7,035 nt of DNA, from contig NZ_JAYMYJ010000138.1 of assembly GCF_035668035.1 (NCBI RefSeq), forward strand, positions 1 through 7,035. The letters run 5' to 3'. A program made the translations under genes and the position numbers. How positions within the stretch are numbered: the first letter of the stretch is position 1; every line of letters starts with the position of its first letter. The notes beneath the pieces were generated by a model. It saw only the letters and a list, made by a program, of their open reading frames with translations, was not told the origin of the DNA and did no database searches. Origin of the DNA: Thiothrix phosphatis (lineage in GTDB: Bacteria; Pseudomonadota; Gammaproteobacteria; Thiotrichales; Thiotrichaceae). Shown in pieces: positions 1-4,744 of the stretch.

Positions 1-53
1 GGTGGGTCAGTTTTCAATTGATGGGGTGGGTCAGTTTTACATCGGTGGTGACA
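1..53 (+). mobile_element. Terminal end of an IS21-type insertion sequence (partial)
   Basis: The 14-mer GGTGGGTCAGTTTT occurs at 1-14 and again at 25-38, a 24-bp period, and the stretch ends with TGACA at 49-53. IS21-family elements carry tandem internal repeats near their ends and terminate in CA. This end resembles the region downstream of istB as I remember it. No transposase is visible because the element extends left of the window. The boundary at 53 is inferred from where the deoxyribosyltransferase-like coding homology begins (about 54). The family assignment is from memory of such ends, not from a search. Confidence 0.55.
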
Positions 54-359
54 GCTGCCCGGCAGGAGATATTCCGGCGCTGCAAGGACGGTCTGGACAA
101 TGCCCATATCGTGGTGGCCTTGCTGGATGGAACACAGGTGGACGATGGCACAGCTTGGGAAATAGGTTACTTCTTCAGCCGCAAATCAGCAGGGCAAACC
201 ATCATCGGTATCCGCACCGATTTCCGCAAAGCCGGTGAATCCGCCACTGCCATTGTCAATGCCATGATTGAGATGGCGTGTGACAAGATTGTGCATGACC
301 GAGATGATCTGGTGGGTGTTGTATTGCAGGCATTGGAACAGCCATCAGCTCGCCAGTGA
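54..359 (+). pseudogene. Nucleoside 2-deoxyribosyltransferase-like protein, 5'-truncated by the IS end
   Basis: The reading frame ending in TGA at 357-359 encodes about 101 residues resembling the C-terminal two thirds of the nucleoside 2-deoxyribosyltransferase family (Nuc_deoxyrib_tr). Visible features are a hydrophobic strand followed by DG (IVVALLDGTQVDDGTAWEIGY), with the family's D-x-GTAWEIGY segment that carries the catalytic glutamate, and then IGIRTDFR. Family members are usually about 140-160 residues and begin with a strand holding a YLAGP-like motif, which is missing here. An open frame runs back through the IS end to ATG codons at 18 and 21, so a chimeric 113-residue protein could be made, but its first 12 residues are IS-encoded. 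It is probably non-functional. The substrate cannot be told from the sequence. Confidence 0.7.
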
Positions 360-362
360 TAG

Positions 363-377
363 CCGGAATCTGTAGCA
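363..377 (-). repeat. Solitary iteron core, inverted
   Basis: Read on the minus strand this is TGCTACAGATTCCGG, identical over 15 bases to iteron cores 1, 2 and 4 of the origin array. It sits in the 28-bp gap between the truncated deoxyribosyltransferase gene and the last gene of the par operon, about 3.2 kb from the array and in the opposite orientation. Confidence 0.85.
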
Positions 378-387
378 TAAAGCCCGG

Positions 388-813
388 TTAGCTCCCATCA
401 GTAGCAGGTAGCTTTGCCAATATCCAGTCCGGTTGGTAACGTTTGCCAGCCAATAGGGAATCCCACAGGATGAAGGTTTCGAAAGGGATGGTGGTGAGGT
501 TGGTGTGGTTATCCTTGAGCAAGCGGAAGGTCTTCAACAAACGTTGTACCCGTAGTTTCCCTGCGGCCTCCAACAACAGCACCACCGGTTTTTCCAATCC
601 CGGTAATGAATGCTGACCTGCCCGGTTGCGAACCACCCAGGCACTGGCCTGACCACTACCCGCCAGCACATAACAGAAGGTTTGCCCTTCTTCAAACAGC
701 AGTCCTTTGTGCTGCTTACCTGCTACAACTTGTGCAGGACGGCCTGCCACCAGACGCAGTGAATACAGCCCATGTTTGCCTGTCAGCAGCAGATTTGGGT
801 ATGCGTCCGGCAT
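388..813 (-). CDS. Unknown protein, fourth gene of the par operon (141 aa)
   Basis: I do not recognise the family. The 141-residue product has no obvious signal peptide, membrane segment or nucleotide-binding motif. Its middle (about residues 60-95) alternates hydrophobic and basic stretches, with a leucine-rich piece (KPVVLLLEAAGKLRVQRLLK), and it ends in a Trp-containing segment. It is probably real because its ATG (813-811) overlaps the stop of the upstream KorA-like gene in a TAATG arrangement, which suggests translational coupling. No strong Shine-Dalgarno of its own is seen. It is the last gene of a four-gene unit with parA, parB and the KorA-like gene, so a role in plasmid maintenance or control is plausible but only inferred from position. 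Confidence 0.65.
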   Translation of the reverse strand: MPDAYPNLLLTGKHGLYSLRLVAGRPAQVVAGKQHKGLLFEEGQTFCYVLAGSGQASAWVVRNRAGQHSLPGLEKPVVLLLEAAGKLRVQRLLKTFRLLKDNHTNLTTIPFETFILWDSLLAGKRYQPDWILAKLPATDGS

Positions 814-1229
814 TAATGGTGTGCTGTCTGGGTGTTTGCAGGATTGCTGTTATTATTCCTTTGTACCGCAGCCAGTTGTTGGACTTCCAGTTCACGGATA
901 CTTTTTGCCATGCTGCGCGGCAGGTAAACAACCACAGGTTCCCAACCCTCCGGGATACCTTGTTCCGGCATGATTTCCCGCATCAGACCAATAGCGGCTT
1001 CACGGGCAGCATCCAGTTCTGATAGGTTCAGGTGCTGCCATGCAGTGGCAACCCTACCAACGGATTTCCTGACGGCCTCTTTGGAAATATCCAGTACAGA
1101 GGCTGCTGTCTCCAGCGTTTCCCCTGCAACCAGTACCCGCCATGCTGCTTGTTGGGGACGTTCCCTAAAACGTTTCAGGGTGGCAACTGCCCGCCTGAAA
1201 TCCTCCTCTGACAACCTACAGTTGATCAT
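813..1229 (-). CDS. KorA/TrfB-like transcriptional repressor (138 aa)
   Basis: The protein resembles KorA (TrfB) of IncP plasmids, a small helix-turn-helix repressor that represses plasmid backbone promoters. It begins with RLSEEDFRRAV (compare RLTESQFQEAI in KorA). It has a helix-turn-helix region at about residues 31-64 (LETAASVLDISKEAVRKSV) and a C-terminal piece at about 91-115 (IPEGWEPVVVYLPRSMAKSI) that lines up with the LPEGYARVTAVLPEHQAYIV dimerisation segment of KorA. At 138 residues it is longer than KorA (about 100). There is an extra linker at 65-90 and an Asn/Thr/His-rich tail. ATG 1229-1227 overlaps the end of parB by 14 bases and has AAAGG about 7 bases upstream. Likely targets are the par and possibly rep promoters. 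The alignment is from memory, not a search. Confidence 0.75.
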   Translation of the reverse strand: MINCRLSEEDFRRAVATLKRFRERPQQAAWRVLVAGETLETAASVLDISKEAVRKSVGRVATAWQHLNLSELDAAREAAIGLMREIMPEQGIPEGWEPVVVYLPRSMAKSIRELEVQQLAAVQRNNNSNPANTQTAHH

Positions 1230-2202
1230 GGATGACCTTTAACATCGCTTTGTTGAGAACAATCGTGCGGGTTGGTGTTTGCAGGAAAATCTCTTCGTCT
1301 CCCACCCGGAAATTGACTACATTTTCCGGCTTATGTTCTGCCTTTGGGGCAACTTTGGGTTTGCTTCCATCCTGTTGTACGCTTGCAGGCACTGGCTTGT
1401 GTTCAACCGAAGCTACAACAGTGGCAACAGCCGGTTTTGGTTCGGTCTGAACAGGCGTAACGGCCTCCATTGACCCGGAATTTGTAGCAGATACGGGGGT
1501 TTCGTCCTGGTTAGCACCGGCTGGCTTTGGTCTGTCCATCTGGAAAAACAACTCGGCTACTTTTTCCCGCAAACTGCCCCGTGATTCCGGGTGCTGGATC
1601 CAGTTTTCAATGAATTGTTTGCCCTCTTCCGGGTGCTTTTCCGTGAAACGGGCGAGCTGATAAGTACCCATCACATCGGTGCTGTCCCCCTCTTCAATGA
1701 AGGTTTCGATGATGCCGCCAACAGTGCCAATTTTGACCCGCTGCGAGATCCACGCTTTGGGTTTTCCCAGTGACTCTCCGGCAGACTTGGCTGATCCACA
1801 AAGCTCACACATTTTCATGACTGCCCGCACTTCATCCAACAGAGTGAAGCCTTCCCGGTCAATGTTCTCAATGATCTGGGCTGCTGCTAGGGCAGTTTGT
1901 TCAAATTCGCGTACTACAGCAGGAATGGTATTCAGACCAGCAATCTGTGCAGCCCGCCAGCGACGTTCACCGGCCACAATGATGTAGCTGTCAAACGCAT
2001 TCCCATTACGTACCACAATCGGTTGAATGACACCTTGTGCCTTGATGGAATCCGCCAGTTGCTGCAACTTTTCGGGGTCAATCGACTTGCGGGGTTGTTC
2101 TGGGTCGGGGGAAATCTGGTGCAATAGCAACTCGGCAATGACGGTAGTATCTGCTTCCAGTTCTGCGGCTAGGGAACCTAACCCGAAATCATCCTGTTTC
2201 AT
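1216..2202 (-). CDS. parB: ParB/KorB-family centromere-binding partition protein (328 aa)
   Basis: ParB proteins bind plasmid centromere sites, spread along DNA and work with ParA to segregate copies. In order the protein has a short N-terminal region, a ParB N-terminal domain with SPDPEQPRKSID (31-42) and the nucleotide-binding box GERRWRAA (78-85), then ENIDREG (112-118), and a helix-turn-helix around 137-157 (SAGESLGKPKAWISQRVKIG). A KorB-like segment follows (DVMGTYQLARFTEKHPEEG, 176-194), then a Pro/Ala/Lys-rich linker (about 224-292), and a short C-terminal domain (293-328) where KorB has its SH3-like dimer domain. The start is set at ATG 2202 because it forms an ATGA overlap with the parA stop and has GAGGA upstream. 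The open frame extends to 2301, but that part is parA in another frame. An iteron core lies inside the linker codons. Confidence 0.9.
   Translation of the reverse strand: MKQDDFGLGSLAAELEADTTVIAELLLHQISPDPEQPRKSIDPEKLQQLADSIKAQGVIQPIVVRNGNAFDSYIIVAGERRWRAAQIAGLNTIPAVVREFEQTALAAAQIIENIDREGFTLLDEVRAVMKMCELCGSAKSAGESLGKPKAWISQRVKIGTVGGIIETFIEEGDSTDVMGTYQLARFTEKHPEEGKQFIENWIQHPESRGSLREKVAELFFQMDRPKPAGANQDETPVSATNSGSMEAVTPVQTEPKPAVATVVASVEHKPVPASVQQDGSKPKVAPKAEHKPENVVNFRVGDEEIFLQTPTRTIVLNKAMLKVIHDQL
1475..1489 (-). repeat. Solitary iteron core inside parB
   Basis: On the minus strand this reads TGCTACAAATTCCGG, the A variant of the origin iteron core, identical to the copies at 3137-3151 and 4529-4543. 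It falls in the codons for the low-complexity linker of ParB (around residues 239-243, ATNSG), a segment where protein constraint is expected to be weak. Confidence 0.8.
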
Positions 2203-2966
2203 CCTTTGTTCCTCATGCCCATTTTTTCCATAATTTCCGCCATGACTTCCAGCATCTCGACTGCGGCTACCCGTGCAGCACCACCGTTGGGTTTGTCCCA
2301 TACAGCCTTGCTGTCGTAGGCAGCATTGGCAATAGCTGAGCGGTCTGCCAGTGGATTAGCAATCAACTGTCCCGGCAGCAGCTCCTGGAATTTCTTCACC
2401 ATTTCCACCTGTTGTGAATTCCGGCTGTTCCAGCGGTTCAGCACCAGTCCGAGAAATTTCAGGGACGGGTTGTGTTTGCTGCGCACTGCCTTGATTTTGG
2501 CGTACAGGGACTTGACCCCACGGATGCTGTACGCATCAGGGATAACAGGAGCTACAGCAAAATCAGACGCAATTAACGGGGCCAGCATGGAGAATCCCAT
2601 GGATGGAGGGGTGTCCAGGATCACCAGATCAAAAGTGGCAGCGAAGCTGCGCAAGCGTTGCCGATATAGCTGCACGCTCTCAAACGGCAGGCGTTCAATT
2701 CCCAATAATCCGTTGTCAGCGGGTATCAGTTTGAAGTCTTCACCGTCAATGCTATGCATGGGTGCTTCCTGCCCTTCCAGAAACAGGGCTGATGCTCCGG
2801 CTGTAGGTGACTCAACATTGAAGAAAGCACTGATATTACCTTGGGCATCCATGTCGATGATCAGGACAGATAGCTTCTTGCTACGTGCATACAGGGCAAG
2901 GTGTGATACAAGGGTGGTTTTTCCTGTCCCCCCTTTGTGGATCGCCACCGTCAGGATTTTTCCCAT
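2199..2966 (-). CDS. parA: ParA/IncC-like partition ATPase (255 aa)
   Basis: This is a Walker-type partition ATPase that binds the nucleoid and moves ParB-bound plasmids apart. The deviant Walker A box KGGTGKTT is at residues 11-18, with the signature lysine (K11) before the glycines. The A' motif IDMDAQGN is at 37-44, and the Walker B strand FDLVILDTPPS is at 112-122. At 255 residues with only two residues before the first strand, it lacks the N-terminal DNA-binding domain of P1-type ParA proteins and matches the short IncC2/Soj-like class. Autorepression is therefore probably left to ParB or the KorA-like protein. The ATG at 2966 has GAGGA five bases upstream. The stop overlaps the parB start (ATGA). 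It is the first gene of the operon. Confidence 0.93.
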   Translation of the reverse strand: MGKILTVAIHKGGTGKTTLVSHLALYARSKKLSVLIIDMDAQGNISAFFNVESPTAGASALFLEGQEAPMHSIDGEDFKLIPADNGLLGIERLPFESVQLYRQRLRSFAATFDLVILDTPPSMGFSMLAPLIASDFAVAPVIPDAYSIRGVKSLYAKIKAVRSKHNPSLKFLGLVLNRWNSRNSQQVEMVKKFQELLPGQLIANPLADRSAIANAAYDSKAVWDKPNGGAARVAAVEMLEVMAEIMEKMGMRNKG

Positions 2967-2992
2967 GGATGTCCTCGTGTAGTCAGGTTCTC

Positions 2993-3008
2993 ATTTAAAG
3001 CCTTAAAT
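2993..3008. promoter_or_regulatory. Dyad ATTTAA-N4-TTAAAT, possible operator of the par operon
   Basis: The arms ATTTAA (2993-2998) and TTAAAT (3003-3008) are perfect inverted repeats around AGCC, 27 bases upstream of the parA start codon. The position fits an operator over the par promoter or early transcript. The AT-rich arms around a GC centre recall the IncP KorA operator layout (GTTTAGCTAAAC), but the sequence is not the same. Binding by the KorA-like protein is inference. Confidence 0.35.
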
Positions 3009-3030
3009 ACAACCTTTATAACAACCTATA
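3009..3030. repeat. Tandem ACAACCT(T)TATA repeat in the par leader
   Basis: ACAACCTTTATA at 3009-3020 is followed directly by ACAACCTATA at 3021-3030. A third ACAACCTT occurs at 3082-3089. On the minus strand the first unit reads TATAAAGGTTGT, so it may include the -10 region of the par promoter. It could equally be part of a protein-binding site. Confidence 0.4.
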
Positions 3031-3107
3031 GAGGTGCGTACCATTGGCTTTAGCAGTATCTTAGACCTAATAACCGAAAAAACAACCTTCAAAGGGTTAA
3101 GCGGGGA

Positions 3108-3125
3108 AGTTTTACATGAAAAACT
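3108..3125. promoter_or_regulatory. 18-bp dyad, candidate ParB/KorB binding site (parS-like)
   Basis: The sequence AGTTTTACATGAAAAACT is a dyad with eight of nine base pairs symmetric. Its left 16 bases match the consensus chromosomal parS, TGTTTCACGTGAAACA, at 12 of 16 positions. It lies about 140 bases upstream of parA, where plasmid centromeres often sit. Only one copy is seen and the ParB here is KorB-like, so its true site could differ. Confidence 0.35.
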
Positions 3126-3136
3126 CGAATCCCAAC

Positions 3137-3151
3137 CCGGAATTTGTAGCA
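3137..3151 (-). repeat. Solitary iteron core in the par leader, inverted
   Basis: On the minus strand it reads TGCTACAAATTCCGG. It is 12 bases beyond the 18-bp dyad and about 425 bases before the main iteron array, with opposite orientation to that array. Rep bound here could act on the par promoter or pair with the array; this is inferred. Confidence 0.8.
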
Positions 3152-3324
3152 CGGAACCGGAACCAGTCACCCAATTCCTGACTAGAACACCTTTACTGGC
3201 TAAAAATCCAACCAATGTAAAACCATCCCGCTATCACTACTGCGAAATAATGTCCATATCGCCCTTTAATTTCCCCAAATCGTTAGTCAGGAGAAGAAAT
3301 CCATCATCATCCTGGTATAAATAC

Positions 3325-3421
3325 CTTGGGGTTTGGGGCAAAGCCCCAAGACAAAGAGCGTATGACCGAAGGGAATTCCTTGTAGGCTGTCCGTAGGACA
3401 GGGCGAAGCACCTTTAGGTGC
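3325..3421. other. Cluster of three small hairpins next to the origin
   Basis: Three perfect short inverted repeats follow one another. TTGGGGC (3333-3339) pairs with GCCCCAA (3343-3349) over an AAA loop, with CTTGGGG at 3325-3331 as a competing left arm. CTGTCC (3387-3392) pairs with GGACAG (3396-3401) over GTA. GCACCT (3408-3413) pairs with AGGTGC (3416-3421) over TT. A T5 run at 3434-3438 follows after a gap, so termination towards rep is possible but weak. A single-strand initiation or primosome site is an alternative. Confidence 0.5.
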
Positions 3422-3454
3422 GAAGGGTTGGGTCTTTTTACCTTGAAGTGCTTG

Positions 3455-3475
3455 GTTATCCACAGATTTTTGTGC
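3455..3475 (+). repeat. DnaA box 1 in a 21-bp repeat, left copy
   Basis: A perfect consensus DnaA box TTATCCACA occupies 3456-3464. The box is embedded in a longer 21-base unit (GTTATCCACA then GATTTTTGTGC) that recurs at 3708-3728 with one difference. It marks the left edge of the replication origin. DnaA bound here would help melt the adjacent AT-rich stretch. Confidence 0.8.
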
Positions 3476-3486
3476 GTCTACTATGA

Positions 3487-3557
3487 CTTGTTTTTAAATA
3501 TTTATCTTGTTTTCTTTTTTTAAGATTTTAGGATTGGATTTCTTTTTTGTTATCATT
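3487..3557. other. AT-rich DNA unwinding element
   Basis: This stretch between DnaA box 1 and the iterons is very T-rich, with TTTTTAAATATTTATC (3490-3505) and several T6-T7 runs. It contrasts strongly with the roughly balanced composition of the neighbouring genes. Position and composition fit the strand-opening region of an iteron origin. Confidence 0.65.
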
Positions 3558-3574
3558 GGGTTACAATGGTTATC

Positions 3575-3674
3575 TGCTACAGATTCCGGCTGTTCGTGCT
3601 ACAGATTCCGGGTTCAATGCTACAGATTCCGAGTTCGTGCTACAGATTCCGGCTGTTCGTGCTACAGATTCTGA
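3575..3674 (+). repeat. Array of five iterons
   Basis: The core TGCTACAGATTCCGG starts at 3575, 3597, 3618 (last base A), 3638 and 3660 (ends CTGA instead of CCGG). The spacing is 22, 21, 20 and 22 bases, so the copies lie on nearly the same face of the helix. Spacers are related (CTGTTCG, GTTCAA, GTTCG, CTGTTCG), so the full unit is about 21-22 bp. All copies have the same orientation, towards rep. These are the expected binding sites of the Rep protein encoded just downstream. Confidence 0.93.
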
Positions 3675-3707
3675 CAATCCACATTTTATCAACAAGATAC
3701 CAACAGA

Positions 3708-3728
3708 GTTATCCACGGATTTTTGTGC
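3708..3728 (+). repeat. DnaA box 2 in a 21-bp repeat, right copy
   Basis: TTATCCACG (3709-3717) is one base off the consensus box. The surrounding 21 bases match the left copy at 3455-3475 at 20 of 21 positions, so the conserved unit is larger than a DnaA box. The two copies flank the unwinding element and the iterons. Confidence 0.75.
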
Positions 3729-3741
3729 TATCCTTCTGCTA

Positions 3742-3769
3742 CTGCTACAAATGTTTGTAGTTGTAGCAG
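3742..3769. promoter_or_regulatory. Inverted half-iteron operator upstream of rep
   Basis: CTGCTACAA (3742-3750) and TTGTAGCAG (3761-3769) are perfect 9-bp inverted arms around a 10-base spacer. The left arm plus the next bases (TGCTACAAAT) equal the first ten bases of the iteron A variant. In Rep_3 plasmids such inverted half-iterons are bound by Rep dimers to repress rep. The site ends five bases before the ribosome binding site. Confidence 0.8.
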
Positions 3770-3789
3770 CTAGTGAAGGATTGCAGCAC

Positions 3790-4527
3790 GTGGATGATAT
3801 TACCAACTGGAAAGTTACCAAATCCAATGAACTGGTGAAAGCGGGTTATACGTTGAGTTTGAATGAGCAACGTCTGATCTTGTTTTGTATTGCCCAAATT
3901 GACTCAAGGAAGCCTTTTTCACGTATCAAGGCGGTGACTGCGGCTGCTTTTGCGGCTGCCTATACGCTTGAGACTCGCCATGCTTATGAAGCCTTAGAGG
4001 ATGCAACAGAAAGGCTGTGGAACCGGGAAGTAAAGACCCGGTTTGAAGATGGCAGGGTTGAGAAGGTTCGTTGGGTTAGTAAGGCGACGTATGACAGGGG
4101 TAATGGTCGGGTTACGGTGAATTTTTCCCCGGAGATACTGCCATTTTTGACGCTGTTGAATGAGCGTTTTACCAGTTATGACCTGCGCTACATATCACAT
4201 CTGACCAGTACGTATGCTATCCGGGTTTATGAGTATCTTAAGCAGTACGTGAAACTGCGGTCTTCTATCCGTGTGACGCTGGTAGATTTCAAGGAAATGC
4301 TGGAGTTGTCAGATTCTTATATGCGTTTTGCCAACTTTAAGGCACGTATTCTGGTTCCAGCCGTTGAACAGATCAACTCGCATACAGACTTGCGGGTATC
4401 CTGGGTAGCAATCAGGGAACAACGTTCGGTGGTGGCGATTGATTTCCGTTTCACAAAGGCATCGCAACAGGAAGAATTGCCCTTGTTGCCGGTGGTGGAA
4501 GATTTGGACGAGAGTGAAGCAGCCTAA
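3790..4527 (+). CDS. rep: Replication initiator protein, Rep_3 (RepB) family
   Basis: The protein starts plasmid replication by binding the upstream iterons and, as a dimer, its own operator. The 245-residue product shows the Rep_3 pattern of two winged-helix domains. The first contains VTKSNELVKAGYTLSLNEQR (9-28) and LILFCIAQID. The second contains LTSTYAIRVYEYLKQY (138-153) and the SDSYMRFANFKARILVPAVEQIN stretch (174-196). A GTG start at 3790 is chosen because GAAGGA (3775-3780) lies nine bases upstream and the protein then begins just before the conserved VTKSN. The frame stays open upstream to 3547, and an ATG at 3751 is in frame, but that ATG lies in the operator spacer with no ribosome binding site. 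The acidic tail (EDLDESEAA) is probably disordered. Confidence 0.9.
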   Translation: MDDITNWKVTKSNELVKAGYTLSLNEQRLILFCIAQIDSRKPFSRIKAVTAAAFAAAYTLETRHAYEALEDATERLWNREVKTRFEDGRVEKVRWVSKATYDRGNGRVTVNFSPEILPFLTLLNERFTSYDLRYISHLTSTYAIRVYEYLKQYVKLRSSIRVTLVDFKEMLELSDSYMRFANFKARILVPAVEQINSHTDLRVSWVAIREQRSVVAIDFRFTKASQQEELPLLPVVEDLDESEAA

Positions 4528-4528
4528 T

Positions 4529-4543
4529 TGCTACAAATTCCGG
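4529..4543 (+). repeat. Solitary iteron core directly after rep
   Basis: TGCTACAAATTCCGG begins one base after the rep stop codon, in the same orientation as the origin array. It is identical to the inverted copies at 1475-1489 and 3137-3151. Confidence 0.8.
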
Positions 4544-4559
4544 GTTGCCGGAATAATAT

Positions 4560-4579
4560 AGGGTGTCCGAAGACACCCT
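4560..4579 (+). terminator. Stem-loop downstream of rep
   Basis: GGGTGTC (4561-4567) pairs perfectly with GACACCC (4572-4578) over a CGAA loop, and A4560-T4579 adds an eighth pair. It begins 33 bases after the rep stop. Only TT follows it, so as an intrinsic terminator it is weak. It may instead protect the 3' end of the rep transcript. A smaller stem, GATGC-TTCC-GCATC (4589-4602), follows. Confidence 0.4.
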
Positions 4580-4744
4580 TGCATGTGGGATGCTTCCGCA
4601 TCACCCTGGGCGGTCATCGGCTCCTCAGCCTGTACCGCACTTATGACTATAGCACATCGTCCGCATTTTCCTGAATCCTGACATTTTGCCGTCCTGCTGG
4701 TATTTTGTGACGTTCGTCCTGCTTTACTCCCCTTGGGTACGTTT

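Larger units (their letters stand above)
2967..3454. other. Non-coding region between the par operon start and the replication origin
   Basis: No convincing gene is present in either direction. The part next to parA holds a short dyad (2993-3008), a tandem ACAACCT repeat (3009-3030), an 18-bp dyad (3108-3125) and an inverted iteron core (3137-3151). The part next to the origin holds three tight hairpins (3325-3421). The par promoter must lie here on the minus strand. TATAAA (3020-3015) is a possible -10 box, but I see no good -35 at normal spacing, so no promoter is called. An open frame at 3034-3396 on the plus strand crosses these repeats and has no recognisable protein character. Confidence 0.6.
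3455..3769 (+). other. Plasmid replication origin (oriV) of the iteron type
   Basis: In order: a DnaA box (3456-3464), an AT-rich and T-rich stretch of about 70 bases (3487-3557) fit to be the unwinding element, five directly repeated iterons (3575-3674), a degenerate DnaA-like box TTATCAACA (3686-3694), a second DnaA box (3709-3717), and an inverted half-iteron operator (3742-3769) just before rep. This is the classic arrangement of Rep_3 plasmids such as pPS10 and the R6K/pSC101 type, where Rep monomers bind iterons and Rep dimers bind the operator. TACAAT at 3562-3567 resembles a -10 box, but no -35 match is seen at good spacing. Confidence 0.85.

Noticed and set aside
720..734. TGCTACAACTTGTGC as another iteron copy
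   Set aside because: Only the first eight bases match the core; the rest differs and the site lies inside coding sequence.
3049..3204. Half-sites TTTAGC and GCTAAA as an IncP KorB operator
   Set aside because: The two halves are about 140 bases apart and do not form the TTTAGCSGCTAAA palindrome.
3034..3396. Open frame of 120 codons on the plus strand between parA and the origin
   Set aside because: It runs through the dyad, an iteron copy and the hairpins, has no family resemblance, and begins at a GTG with only weak translation signals.
3575..3674. The repeat array as a CRISPR array
   Set aside because: Spacers are only 5-7 bases and related to each other, and the repeats stand before a Rep_3 gene with DnaA boxes, as iterons do.
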